DNA from: Undaria pinnatifida
Lineage: Eukaryota; Sar; Phaeophyceae; Laminariales; Alariaceae
Length of the DNA stretch: 64,000 bases
NCBI GenBank assembly: GCA_012845835.1
Contig: JABAKD010000010.1
Coordinates: 12,862,473-12,926,472, forward strand
Direction of reading: 5' to 3'
Position numbers and translations under genes: made by a program
Part shown: one piece after another, positions 11,075 to 21,224 of the stretch
Numbering within the stretch: the stretch's first letter is position 1
Layout of the letters: every line of letters begins with the position of its first letter
Notes under the pieces: generated by a model
What the model saw: only the letters and a program-made list of their open reading frames with translations
Told to the model about the DNA's origin: nothing
Database searches by the model: none

Positions 11075-11190
11075 AATGAGCGCCAAGAGGTTGGAAGCGC
11101 CTTCCATCAGCAGTAGCAACGGTGTCCCGTCCCGACAGGGCTGCGTCGTCAATGGTCAAATGACAAAGGCAAGCGACAGAAGAGTACCCC
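11075..11190 (+). repeat. LINE 3' end repeat (family X), copy 2
   Basis: ATGGTCAAATGACAAAGGCAAG is followed by GAGTACCCCCCCCCC. It matches the 3' side of the LINE remnant on the - strand at 51550-51720. Confidence 0.75.
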
Positions 11191-11584
11191 CCCCCTTACA
11201 TACATATAATAGCTGGCCTCGGTTGGCACCGACGCTGTAAAAAATTATATGAATATTGGGATTGGATTTGGTTGGCAACGACGCTGTAAAACATGCAAAT
11301 TACTGCGTGAGCTAGACAACCAGGGTGCCGTTTTTTTTCTTCTTTTTTTTGGCGGTCACCAGGATGGTTATCGAGTAGATCATATTTTGCCGGGTGGAGA
11401 ACACTAACTCCGCATAAGGGGAATGATCGCATCACAGTGTGAAAATGGTAAGGCATCCACGAGACAGTTACATAGTAATACCCATTGCTGTCTCTGGAGT
11501 GGTCACACCAGAAAACAAAGCAGCTCATTGGCGCTGTCATCCATAACCAAGAAAGTAGGCACAAGGTGCCGAAGTCCGTCTTAC

Positions 11585-11785
11585 GAGCGGTTTTTGGAAG
11601 GATGCAGTTCACCCTTCATGCGACTCACCGAACACCTCACGGCGCTTCGCGCTTAGTGCGAGCAATGTCTGCCTGGTTGGTGAAAACTCGACGTTCTCCG
11701 TCCCGGCATAGTAGGGATGCGAGGGTCTATGGTCATCCGACTACGGCCATGCACAACCTGAGTACACCCCCCCCCTCCCCCCTGT
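11585..11785 (+). repeat. LINE 3' end repeat (family X), copy 3
   Basis: Runs from the ATGCGACTCACCGAACACC block through CCGTCCCGGCATAGTAGGG to GACTACGGCCATGCACAACC, then GAGTAC and a C-run. It lies downstream of the FYVE gene's third exon, in the following intron or 3' flank. Confidence 0.78.
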
Positions 11786-11798
11786 TCCACAAGCTCAC

Positions 11799-11946
11799 CG
11801 GCAAGCATCTCCTGGAGCGGAGCCACGCGGGCGTTGCACGGCTGACATAGCCTCTGCGGGTCCCTCGTGCCGAACGATCGCGGCAGCAGCGCTCGGAAGC
11901 GGCTACACGCGTAGCAGTACAGTCGCCCGCACGCCCGGCAATGATG
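11799..11946 (-). CDS. FYVE gene, exon carrying HHCRACG and the remaining Cys pairs
   Basis: The acceptor GTGCGGGCAG lies at 11947-11948. The exon begins in phase with CATCAT (His-His) and encodes HHCRACGRLYCYACSRFRAL, then PRSFGTRDPQRLCQPC. The end is set at GCCG|GTGAGC; reading through would add ELVEQ and Gly before repeat sequence. Confidence 0.78.
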
Positions 11947-14419
11947 CTGCCCGCACAGCCAAGAAAAACGACGGCGTGAACAAGGAAAATCGGGACACAC
12001 GGTACAGCAGTCGGATGCGGAGGTTTGATGACAAACTCCACTTTTACTATTTCTACTATTTCTTGTATCCATCCGCGGGAATGTGTGAAAACAAAAAACA
12101 AGAGTCGTGTATACTTGTACATACTAGGGTCCACAAAACATTTTCCAGCACCAAAAGACAGTGATCGGTGCTCGAAGAACCAGTAAAAAACATACACGCG
12201 AAAAGTGAAAAAAAAACAAGCACTGCGCAGACTACACACACAGATATACACCGATGTCTTTTCGCTGGTCGTTAGCCTTTCGTTTGTTTTTGGGCTGTAT
12301 AGACTTTCACACATCCCCTGCTTTTAGGCCTTCGGTTTTGTTTTAGGGCTACAGACTACAGACGACAGACAACAGACGACACACTACAGACGACAGACGA
12401 CAGACAACAAACGACACACTACAGACGACAGACTACAGACTACAGACTACAGACTACAGACGACAGACTACAGACACAGGCGCTTCAACTGCTGACGACG
12501 GGCCCTTGCTTTGTTCCAGCTAGCTGTCAGAACAACACCGGAATTCACGTCATACACACCAGGCACCTGGTACACTTTTGGGGCACAAAGCACAGACAAG
12601 CACGGCAGGGGCGGGTACCCCCATTTTCTCACTAATTGGATTGGGCCACTCGCACCAGTGACTATGTACCTCGCTGACGAAAACACTTTCGGCCATCCGC
12701 TTGGCGAGGGGTGGCTAACCATTCCATTGCATGTCTATATCCCAAACTCAAAGCTGCGCGATAGCTTAAGGCCGAAAGGGAGCGGAGGACCACACCCGCG
12801 AGTGACCCCGAGCTACTGCAAAAACTGGCCTCATAAGCCCCCCCCACCGTAGTTACGGTCAGCAGCAGCGGCGGCGTTGCGGTGGCGGCTGCGTGCGCGC
12901 GTGCGCCTGTTGCTGTTTCTTTCTCCTGCTGCACTTCCCTCAAAACTTGGGGATGTGCGTCGCAATTCTGTTTGGCATAGGTATGTTTTGATGACCTACG
13001 TGCACAGGTACCTGTGGTCTGTGCATACGCACGCTTTTATTCACTCTGGCGCGCTCTCAAGAACAGACCAAGACGTTGAAATATTTTTCGTCGCACACGT
13101 ACACCACGATAGACACCACTGCTGCTGCCTCCACCGTCACACCACCGCCGCCGCCCCTGCTGCTGCTGCTGCATGGCTTCCTATTCTGCGTGTTCTTCCA
13201 CACAAAACACTGCTGTTTTGGTCAGCAAATTCATTGGGTGTTTTCGACCGAGCATCTTTCATGTTTTTTCTCCCCCTAGAATTTCGTTACTTGTGACTCT
13301 GGGACTACTCCAGTTTAACTCCTTGCCGCACCCCGAAACAAAAAGCAGCCCCTCCCCCTCCTCCCCCCTCTAAAAAAAAAACAGCCCCTATCCTCTCACC
13401 CGCCGCCTTGCCCAGTCGAAGTCCTTTCCGCACCCCACGCAAGACGTGTTCTGCTCGTCCGGCACCCATCGAGGGGGCATGAGGCCAACACCCCACCCCG
13501 CCACGGACACGCCCCCTGGTGTGCCCCGTGCAACTCCTCCTGCCTCTATCCCGGCAGCCGAAATAGCTGAGTTCGGGGTTGGTCTCGTGGACCGCAGGCT
13601 CCATTTTTTTCTGCGATTAATGCACCCCATCCGACACGCAACAGGTATGGGAAGGGGGGTCAGGAGGGAGAGGGGGGGCGGGGGGGCGGTAAGCGCTTTC
13701 GACCACCTTAATATGAATATAAAAAAAAGGCCGAGTCAACATTTTTTCCCCAGATCCGCCTACCATTTAGAGGTGATGTTCATGCAACACCAACAGCACG
13801 AGCGAAACACTTGATAACACCAACGTCAACAACAACGTCAACAACACTTGATAACACCAACAACGTCAACAACAACGTCAACAACAACACCAGAAACAAC
13901 AAGCACACAAAACCGCCAACAAACCACCAAACAACCGAACAACGACAAAATACATAACAAACAAAACAACGAAAGTATCGGCTTTACACACGACGACTAG
14001 CACCAACGCCCACCTGGCCGACTCCGAAACCTCTGGCAAGTCGTCTAACTCCTTCGACACCCCGGCCCCCGCCCCCCCACCACCTCCACCACTATCGGGC
14101 GGTATCGCCACCGAAAAAGGGTCTGCAGGTAACCCTCCCCCTTCACCCCCTGCTCGGATCCCACTATTTTGTCTAGTACCGCCACCGCCGCCACTACCAC
14201 CGCCGTCACCACCGCGGCCGCCGTCACCACCGTGGCCGCCGTTACCACCGCCGCCGCCGTCACGACCGCCGCCGCCGCCACCACCACCACCACCACCACT
14301 GCCGCTACCGCCACTGGCAGCAGGTCCTGACCAGGCGTGGTCGTCGGTTTCGCTGGGCCATCTCCCTTCGATCACTTGTCGGCTCGGCACTCGGTGCTGC
14401 TGCCCCCCGTCTTCCTCCC
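11799..14419 (-). CDS. FYVE-type zinc-finger protein gene, three exons visible (partial)
   Basis: Exons 14419-14014, 13610-13400 and 11946-11799 are joined by two GT/AG introns (403 and 1,453 bp) whose phases match. The second exon supplies the WVPD signature, CVGC and DFDWARRR. The third begins HHCRACGRLYCYACS and ends RLCQPCNARVAPLQEML. Joined, they give the complete FYVE layout: WxxD, four Cys pairs as zinc ligands, the basic R(R)HHCR patch and an RLC in place of RVC. FYVE domains bind phosphatidylinositol 3-phosphate and place proteins on early endosomes; the rest of the protein here is low-complexity, so its task is unknown. The true 5' end lies beyond 14420, because the first visible exon follows a polypyrimidine tract and acceptor. 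A GTGAGC donor at 11798 suggests more exons downstream that I cannot place. Confidence 0.8.
12348..12478 (+). repeat. 7-bp minisatellite ACAGACK
   Basis: About 18 units of ACAGACG, ACAGACT or ACAGACA with CACACT interruptions lie within the large FYVE intron. Confidence 0.9.
12511..12850 (+). pseudogene. Possible Ty1/copia protease-region fragment
   Basis: A single open frame inside the FYVE intron, antisense to the gene. It contains TWYTFGAQSTDKH and VTMYLADENTFGHPLGEGWL followed by TIPLHVY. The spacing recalls copia retropepsins (WYLDSGAS.H ... V.LADG....G.G.L.I.L), but the catalytic D-S/T-G is replaced. No RT or integrase follows. The frame is clean for about 110 codons, so a different protein is possible. 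Naming is tentative. Confidence 0.33.
13400..13610 (-). CDS. FYVE gene, exon carrying WxxD and the first Cys pair
   Basis: The acceptor ATCGCAG at 13612-13611 leaves one base that completes the split codon from the previous exon. The exon then encodes a Ser/Thr/Pro/Gly-rich run and RWVPDEQNTSCVGCGKDFDW followed by ARRR. It ends exactly on a codon boundary before GTGAGAGG, a strong donor. Confidence 0.78.
13800..13895 (+). repeat. AACAACGTCAAC imperfect microsatellite
   Basis: Repeated AACACCAACAACGTCAACAAC units fall in the first visible FYVE intron. Confidence 0.85.
14014..14419 (-). CDS. FYVE gene, first visible exon (Gly-rich)
   Basis: The acceptor TTACCCAG at 14421-14420 is preceded by a long C/T tract. 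The donor is CCAG|GTGGGC at 14013. The frame encodes GEEDGGQQHRVPSRQVIEG, then a poly-Gly stretch with Asp/Arg/His (from CCACCG/CCGCCG repeats at 14175-14310), then KELDDLPEVSESA. The exon ends after two bases of a codon. Gly-rich linkers are common in low-complexity algal and protist proteins. The exon is inferred from splice signals and an open frame. Confidence 0.62.
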
Positions 14420-14619
14420 CTGGGTAAAGCTTAAGCCACACGCCAGGAAGAACACAAGGGGAGGGGGGGGGGGAAAGGAAATAGAGGGGAGAGGGGAGAA
14501 ACGCGTGAGGTTACGGTTACAGTAAGGGTTACGGTTAGCGACGGATGGCTCTGCTGCAGGCCTTTCGTACTGGCTTTGCTACAGCAGCGAGGGCGATCGC
14601 TCTCCCACGTCCGACGGTG

Positions 14620-14815
14620 GGGGGGAGGGGGGGGGGGTACTCGGTGCTCATTTAATGTATGGCCGTAATCGTATGACCATAGACCCTCGCACCCCTGGAA
14701 TGCCCCGACAGAGCACGCCGGGTTTTTACGAACCAGGCATATCGCGTGCACCAAGCGCGAATCGCCGGGAGTTGTTTGGCGAGTCGCGTGGGGGGTAAGC
14801 TGCATTCTAACGTGG
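14620..14815 (-). repeat. LINE 3' end repeat (family X), copy 4
   Basis: On the - strand it ends CATACATTAAATGAGCACCG, GAGTAC and a C-run. Blocks GGCATTCCAGGGGTGCGAGG and TGGTGCACGCGATATGCC match copies 1 and 3. Confidence 0.78.
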
Positions 14816-14819
14816 GGGG

Positions 14820-15600
14820 GGGAAGGAAGAAGCCGAAGAAGCCACAGACCGCGAGCTGGAGTGTTAACTGCCCACGCCCTCTAACGGAGCGCAGCCTTCT
14901 CTGAACAAAACAACCAGCAGAACAACCCCTCGTCTTCCCCTTCGTGTCGGTGTTGGGAACACTAGATTTTACGCCTGGGCTGGGTTCAGGACGAGGTCTC
15001 CTGGAATTAATTGTTGGTTCTATGACAAAGCAGAACCCGCGTGTGTATCCAGGAAATGTGATCTTGAGCTCAGCCCAAGCGTAGAACCAACCGCTATCAA
15101 CACCGACACGACGGGTAGTCGGAGCGGTCGCTCTTTGAGTTGGATACAATCAAAGGAGCAGCACTCCGCAGAGAATGCGCGGGCAGCTAGCATTAAAGCT
15201 CGAGGCATGCTTCAACTTCTCCCCCCTCCCCCCCCTCAACGTTCGGGCGTGGAAAGGAGAGCCGCAGTCGCCCCTGCTGCGGGAGCAGAGCCAGACGAAA
15301 AAAGAGCCTGCTAATCAAATCCACATCGTCGAACCTCGCATAGGCTCATACTTCAGAGTATACACGTTAATATATATCTTAGGAATGCCTACGATCGTAG
15401 CATCTACAGGGACGTCCGTGCTTTCCTTTTCACTTTAGCGACACCTCCGAGATTTCAAGTCAGCCACATCCCGACGACGACCCTTAGCAACCCTTAACCT
15501 AGTAAAATTACGAGCGATTGCAAATTTCTAGCAATATTTCACACGGCGACAAAACATAGGGATTTCTTTCCTCGACTTGATTACCAGGGATGTGAACGGA
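14820..15600. other. No assignable gene
   Basis: An upstream exon of the FYVE gene may lie here on the - strand, but none stands out. Short frames on both strands lack recognisable domains. Confidence 0.4.
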
Positions 15601-15605
15601 GTAAG

Positions 15606-15625
15606 AACCGCTCCGCGGAGCGGTT
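15606..15625. other. Perfect 20-bp palindrome
   Basis: AACCGCTCCG is followed directly by its reverse complement. It sits 25 bp ahead of the 40-bp array and shares the CGGAGCGG word with it. Confidence 0.95.
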
Positions 15626-15640
15626 TTTGCATTTTCAAAG

Positions 15641-15812
15641 TCTCGCGGAGCGGATATCCGCCCGTGGGAAAAGTCAAGGATTACTACGGAGCGGATATCC
15701 GCCGCTACAAATTTCACGCATTAGCACGGAGCGGATGTCCGCCGCTACAAATTTCACGGATTATTGCGGAGCGGGTATCCGCCGCACGGTTTTTTTGTCA
15801 CGGAGCGGTTTA
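15641..15812 (+). repeat. 40-bp tandem array with palindrome GCGGATATCCGC
   Basis: The word GCGGATATCC or a 1-base variant begins at 15651, 15691, 15731 and 15771, exactly 40 bp apart, with a partial fifth unit near 15805. The spacer is CGCTACAAATTTCACG plus about 10 bp. Confidence 0.92.
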
Positions 15813-16174
15813 TCTCACTCCGTCGAGCAAACTGCACGAAACCACGGCAGTTCCCCACGGTGCACCGTAGCAATTATCCCTTAAAATGATACGGTTAACC
15901 GTGAAAATGATACGGATATCTGCGGTAAATACCAGTAAGTACGAAAGGATACGTTGTACTGGCGGATAAAAAGGACATTTTTGTTTGAGCAACCTGGTGG
16001 CGCCCAACGCCAAGCACAAATAAAGGAGAAGGTGCACGACATGCAAACGTTGCGTCCCTCGAGAAAACAAACAACAACAAGAATATTGAATATTTACCAC
16101 TTGAACACTTGGTGATCATACACCTTAGAGTGACGTAGGCCGGGGCAGCAGACGCGAAACAGCAGCAGCCACTT

Positions 16175-16400
16175 TCCGATGCCTCGTCACCGCGACTCTC
16201 ACTCGCGTCCCGAGTGCAGGCTTGCGAAAGCTCACGAGGAAAAGGTGTGGGTGGCCACGACGACAGCGCCAGCCCCCGCTAAGGCGAAAGTGGCGGTCGG
16301 GAAGGCGTGCCATTATCCGATGTCTCGCACCACGACTCTCACTCGCGTGTTCCCGAGTGCAAAAACTTGCGAAAACTCTTGAGGAAAACGGATGGGTGGA
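16175..16400 (+). repeat. 140-bp tandem duplication
   Basis: CGACTCTCACTCGCGT, CCGAGTGCA and CTTGCGAAA...CTC...GAGGAAAA occur at about 16191-16245 and again at 16334-16390. A short frame spans both units but shows no domain. Confidence 0.8.
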
Positions 16401-16784
16401 CACTACGATCGACGGGCAAGGGGGAACGCGTCGGTTGCCTCAAACCGGTTGGGGGAGGAGCAGTACAACTAGGCTCACCAAGCCTGCGGTACAAACGATA
16501 GCGCGAACAGCTAGCTAGCGCAGCCTTAGCAAAGCGTCGGTAGACCAAGCAGTAAGAAGAGGGATAACATGTGACCGAACAGCGAGCACCACCCCTCTGG
16601 CGGGCACCCGTACACAGAGGCGTGTACCATTATCTTGCCTTCATTTTTAACAAGCCAAACATCTTGCATAACAAAAACGTATCCGAAAATCGTCGCAGGA
16701 GGTGCGTTATCTTGCACTTCATTTTTAACACCCCCCTTTCTCCCGGGACGAGACACCAAGCTGGGTTCTCAGGGCGTTTCACGG

Positions 16785-16940
16785 GTCATGCCGACCCGCG
16801 AATCGGATCGGGTCAGTTCAGGAGGTTTTCCAAAACCTCGTGGGTCGAGTCGGGTCGGGTCCTGTCAGGAGGTCTTCAAGTATCGCAGGTCGGGTCACAC
16901 CACCCGGACCCGATCCGCGAGAAATGAGACCTGGCCCGTG
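16785..16940 (+). repeat. GGGTC/GACCC island 1
   Basis: CGGATCGGGTCAGT, GAGTCGGGTCGGGTCC and then CACCCGGACCCGATCCG form a foldable word and antiword layout, with GAGGTNTTC in the arms. It is related to 17640-18045. Confidence 0.85.
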
Positions 16941-17389
16941 AAAAGCTTTAAAATTTCTGGACAGCATGGAGAGAGCAAATCGTCGAGCAAAGCGCCAATT
17001 GAAACATCTCCACGATATATTTTAGAAAAGCCACCTTTTTCGTCGGGTGCGCGCGTCCCTCCTTGATAGAGGGTAAAAGCCTCGGGTACAATCGCCGCAG
17101 GGGGGCGGTGTGTTATCGAGCGTGCTGGAAATGATCTCGACAAAGAATTTTTCCGAAGCTCTCACCGGTTTCACCGTGTTTGCCCGCGCTCCCCTTTGTT
17201 GTAAAAACAAACTTAACGCAACTTCAACCTCACACGCATTTGCTCTCGTATCATTTACGTAGACGTCCCCGAACCAGCACGCCTTCCATAAGTAAAGATT
17301 CACTACCGTTCCAAAAAACTCCAGATTTCCTACGTTCAATCTTCCACCTGCAAGCCGTCCCCAAGGGTGTCTTATCTTGCGTTGTTTTT

Positions 17390-17545
17390 ATTTCTTTTAT
17401 TTTTTTATCCTCCGGCGGATGGGGAAAAATAAAGCTTTAGCTCACCACACTTCCTCGTATTTTCATACGCGTCGTGTGTCGATTTAACTCAGTTGCTTTC
17501 GCAGCCCAACGCTAGCTGGCGCACCCTTCGGGTCCCATTGTAGGT
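17390..17545 (+). repeat. Interspersed family K, copy 2
   Basis: ATCCTCCGGCGGATGGGG, AAAGCTTTAGCTCACCACAC, TTTCATAC and GCTAGCTGGCG appear in the same order as at 5845. Confidence 0.82.
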
Positions 17546-17639
17546 CTTTATCGTTTTCCAAAGCCACCATGCTACGTCGTGTGTGCCCTCCTTGCTTTAG
17601 AGAAAACAAAACAGAGTTTTTCACGCGGTCATGACCCGG

Positions 17640-18045
17640 CCCATGGGGTCGTCAGCTCAGGACGTGCTACCAAAATCTCGCGATCGAGTCGGGTCGGGTC
17701 TGGAGGTGTTCGAAACCTCACAGGTCGGGTCGGCGTGCGTCGGGTCAGGAGGCAGTCAAATATCACGGGTCGGGTCGGACCACCTTGCCCCAACGCGACC
17801 CGATCCGACCCGACCCGCGGGAACCACCACCCGACCCGTGAAAAGCCTTGAAAAAAAAGAAGCTTCTGAATGTTTTCGAGTCGGGTCGGGTCTGGAGGTG
17901 TTCGAAACCTCACAGGTCGGGTCGGCGTACGTCGGGTCAGGAGGCAGTCTAATATCACGGGTCGGGTCGGAACACCTTGACCCAACCCGACCCGACCCGA
18001 CCCGACCCGACCCGCGGGAACCACCACCCGACCCGTGAAAAGCCC
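17640..18045 (+). repeat. GGGTC/GACCC islands 2 and 3, tandem duplicate
   Basis: Two units of about 190-220 bp (17680-17870 and 17875-18050) share TCGGGTCGGGTCTGGAGGTG, ACGGGTCGGGTCGG, the GACCCGACCCG antiword and the trailer CACCCGACCCGTGAAAAGCC. Each can fold on itself. Confidence 0.9.
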
Positions 18046-18090
18046 TGAAAAAAAAAAGCTTCTGAATGTTTTCCGAGGGGGTGTGTTATT

Positions 18091-18160
18091 TTATTATAAA
18101 AATTAAAATACACTCCAGCTGTGAGATCGAAGATTTCGTCGAAACTCATCTTTGCAAGCT
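18091..18160 (-). repeat. Terminal module, type A
   Basis: Reverse complement gives AGCTTGCAAAGATGAG, TTTCGACGAAATCTTCGATC and CACAGCTGGAGTG. It forms the outer end of foldback arm 1. Confidence 0.92.
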
Positions 18161-18993
18161 GTGTGTGATACTCCGATCGCGCGCATTACGAGTTGTGTGT
18201 CCTCATTAAGGATATAGGTCGGCGACTCCCCTTACAGCTACAGTGTAGCTATCAGGGTCAACAGGATGATTTTAGTCAGTCTGTGCGCGGAAACTATAAA
18301 ACCCGTTTCTGAGGGGGACAAAATCTGACAGCTGTGAAGGCAAAGGGGGGGCCTGGTTTTGATCAAAAGCGAGCGGGTTTGGAGGGGGGGCGGGGGGGGG
18401 GGGGGGGGAAAGGGGCAATTTGTGCATGTAAGCTATAAATCCTTTCGAGGGGATAAATCTGACGGTTTTGGCACCAGTATATTATTGGGGGCGGGGGGGG
18501 GGGGGGGGGGGCGGGGGGGGCAGCTCGATATGTGCCTGGAAACTATACATTATTTCGAGGGGATAAATGTGACATTTTTGGAAATAATACATCAGTTTAT
18601 CGTGTATATTCTGGGATAAGTCGTACAATCAGTGAGTAAAGAGAGGGTGGAGTGTTCGAGGTGGTGGGGTTGGGATGGGTTGGGGGGGGAGGGTGGGGGG
18701 TGGGGGCGGGGGCGGGGGGCGGGGGGGGGGGGGAAAGGGCTTTAGGTGAGGGGTTTGTTATACGTGTGGTGCTAGGTCTAGGCAAAGGTGCGGGTGATGG
18801 GGAAGAAAGGGGCGTTCGAGGCGGGGGGGGGGGGGGACACAGCGGCATGGATGGCTCTCGAAAGATAATGAGGTGATATCCTGTGCGTGAAGTGTTTATT
18901 AATGTGGCGGATTTCGATATTTGGTGGGGCGTTTGAGTAAGGGAGAGCAAGAGGGGGGGGGGGGGGGGGGGGGAGATTTTTTAGGAGGTTATT
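18091..18993 (-). mobile_element. Foldback arm 1 (element E with G-run modules)
   Basis: From the type A module it runs through GATATAGGTCGGCGACTCCCC, CCCGTTTCTGAGGGGGAC, G-run modules, GTGGTGCTAGGTCTAGG and GGCGGATTTCGATATTTGG to about 18993. The same order is found reversed at 21290 to 20330. No long reading frame is credible. Confidence 0.85.
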
Positions 18994-19364
18994 TTATGTG
19001 TTACAATGCATATAGGTAAGGTATACCGGCATATAGTACCAGGTGTATCATACCTGCCGCTCGGGGGCTTCGCGTCCGAGCACGAGAAGAGAGGCTTCTC
19101 GCGATTTTGCTCCGTCCGTGGAAGACGAGCCCGCCGCCTCCCCTGAGGTCTTCAGAAACATAAACAGGCCCACAGTTCCGTCACAGCACATCACAACCGC
19201 AAAGTAGCAGCAGCAGTTACGGGGAAGCGTTTTTATTTACTTTCAAGCGTACTTTTAAATATCACATCGTGCACATTGAGCGGACAGCTTGAAGGTTCTC
19301 TGCGCGTATACTAGATAGAACACCAAATGATATATACCTACAACAGGTAGGAACAGTACACCAT
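18994..19364. other. Foldback spacer, left part
   Basis: Unique-looking sequence with no gene recognised. Confidence 0.4.
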
Positions 19365-19988
19365 TGCATTATTTCGTAACTTTTCAGGTACTACCTCGTA
19401 CAGCTACTATTAATAGTGTACTCGTAGTACATGAAACCTGGTACCTGCTGCCAGGGACGACGAAATTGCAACACTATAATGTACAGTAGTAATCCCACAA
19501 TTAATACTGGTAGTACAAAATACAAGTAAAAAACGAAGAAGCCAATGTCTAGCCGTATATAACTAAGTGTAAAAGCTATTAATAGCAGGTGATTAATAGG
19601 TGGATTTACTACCTCTGCTACTGATGTGTTGATGTGGTACTTGGTGATAAGTTATTAATACTTTTGGGTTTTGTGAGTACTCTAACAATGTCACTTCGAT
19701 TATATTACGTGTGCTACCCACAACAATAACAGCAGTGGTAGTCGGGACGATTTAAAGAAAAAATAACGTTCAAAAATTAAGCTCACCACACTTCCACATA
19801 CTTTCATGCGCATCGTGTGCCAATTTAACTCCTCCATTGTATTCGCAAAACTATATCATTACGATTGGATGTTAATGTCCACCCTGGCATCATCCGCAGA
19901 GCAAACGAGCGGCAGGCGCATCAAGCAGCTTGCAAAGATGAGTATCGACCCTGAATGTATCGAACTCACAGCTGACGTGTTTATATAT
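19365..19988 (+). repeat. Direct duplication unit X (partner 21650-22259)
   Basis: TACATGAAACCTGGTACCTG, CCAATGTCTAGCCGTATATA, CTAACAATGTCACTTCGATT and AACGAGCGGCAGGCGCATCA recur about 2.28 kb downstream in order, ending in a type B terminal module in both. It includes the K-like block TCACCACACTTCCACATAC. Confidence 0.92.
19926..19988 (+). repeat. Terminal module, type B
   Basis: AGCTTGCAAAGATGAGTATC, TGTATCGAACTCACAGCTG and a TTTATATATATT end are present. Confidence 0.9.
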
Positions 19989-19999
19989 ATTATTGTTCA

Positions 20000-20280
20000 T
20001 AAAAAACCCCAACCCTTCCCCCCCCCCCCCCGTCCCCCCCGTCCCCCGATACCCCCCCCTTTCGCCTAGTTTGTCCAAACGCCCCACTCACAATCGAAAT
20101 CGGCCAGAGTAATAAACACCTGTACGCAGTTGATATCACGTCATTATCTTTCTGACCATCCATGACGTAGTTTTCAATTATTTTCCCCCCACCCCCCCCC
20201 CCTCCAACGCCCCCTCTTTTCCAACCACCCGCACGATCGCCTAGACCTTGCACCACGCGTATAACAAGCCCCTACATATC
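20000..20280 (-). repeat. Extra G-run module between the foldback arms
   Basis: On the - strand it holds TTACTCTGGCCGATTTCGATTG, GGGGCGTTTGGAC and two G-runs, a divergent copy of part of the arm module. Confidence 0.7.
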
Positions 20281-20320
20281 TATGATCTCACAGCCGAAGT
20301 GTATTTGAATATTTTTGTGA
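20281..20320 (+). repeat. Terminal module, 3' half only
   Basis: ATGATCTCACAGCCGAAGTG then TATTTGAATATTTTT. The 5' half is missing, and the copy abuts the end of foldback arm 2. Confidence 0.7.
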
Positions 20321-20889
20321 CCTAAACCTCCTGAAAAATCTCCCCCCCCCCCCCCCCCGCTCTCGCTCTCCCTTGTTCAAACGCCCCACCAAATATCCAA
20401 ATCCGCCAGATTAATAAACACTTCACGTACAGGATATCACCTCATTATCTTTCGAGAGCCATCCATCCCGCTGCTTCCCCCCCCCCCCCCCCGCCCCGAA
20501 CGCCCCCTTCTTCCCCATCACCCGCACCATCGCCTAGACCTAGCACCACACGTATAACAAACCCCTCACCTAAAACCCTTCCTCCCCGCCCCCCCAACCC
20601 ATCCCAACCCCACCCCCTCGAACACTCCACCCTCTCTCTACTCACTGATTGTACGACTTACCCCAGGATATACATGATAAACTGATGCATTACTTCCAAA
20701 ACCGTCACATTTATCCCCTCAAAATAATGTATAGTTTCCACGCACATATTGAGCTGTCCCACACGACCCCCCCCCCGCCCAACCCCCCCCCCCCCCAATA
20801 ATAAACTGGTGCATTTTTTTTTTTTTTTTTTTTTTCCAAAATCGTCAGATTTATCCCCTTGAAAGGATTTATAGCTTACATGCACAAAT

Positions 20890-20891
<2 letters not shown>

Positions 20892-20929
<38 letters not shown>
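20892..20929 (+). repeat. Poly(C) run, 38 C
   Basis: This is the longest C-run in the window. The matching place in arm 1 (about 18385-18409) is a much shorter, interrupted G-run. Confidence 0.9.
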
Positions 20930-21224
20930 TTCCAAACCCGCTCGCTTTTGATCAAAACCAGGCCCCCACGTCCTTCAAAACTCGCCCCCCCCCCCTCACC
21001 GGTTATTCGACTTACAAGAGTCACTTGATAAAAGAATACATCTCCCTCCACAGCTGTCAGATTTTGTCCCCCTCAGAAACGGGTTTTATAGTTTCCGCGC
21101 ACAGACTGACTAAAATCACCCTGTTGACCCTGATAGCTACACTGTAGTTGTAAGGGGAGTCGCCGACCTATATCCTTAATGAGGACACACAACTCGTTAT
21201 ACGCGCGATCGGAGTATCACACAC

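Noticed and set aside
12870-13300. Histidine/Thr-rich + strand frames inside the FYVE intron
   Set aside because: CCGCCG and CTGCTG repeats generate them; they lie antisense in the intron and show no domain.
15641-15812. CRISPR-like array (regular spacing)
   Set aside because: Spacers are themselves repeated, the unit is only 40 bp in total, and the context is eukaryotic with no cas genes.
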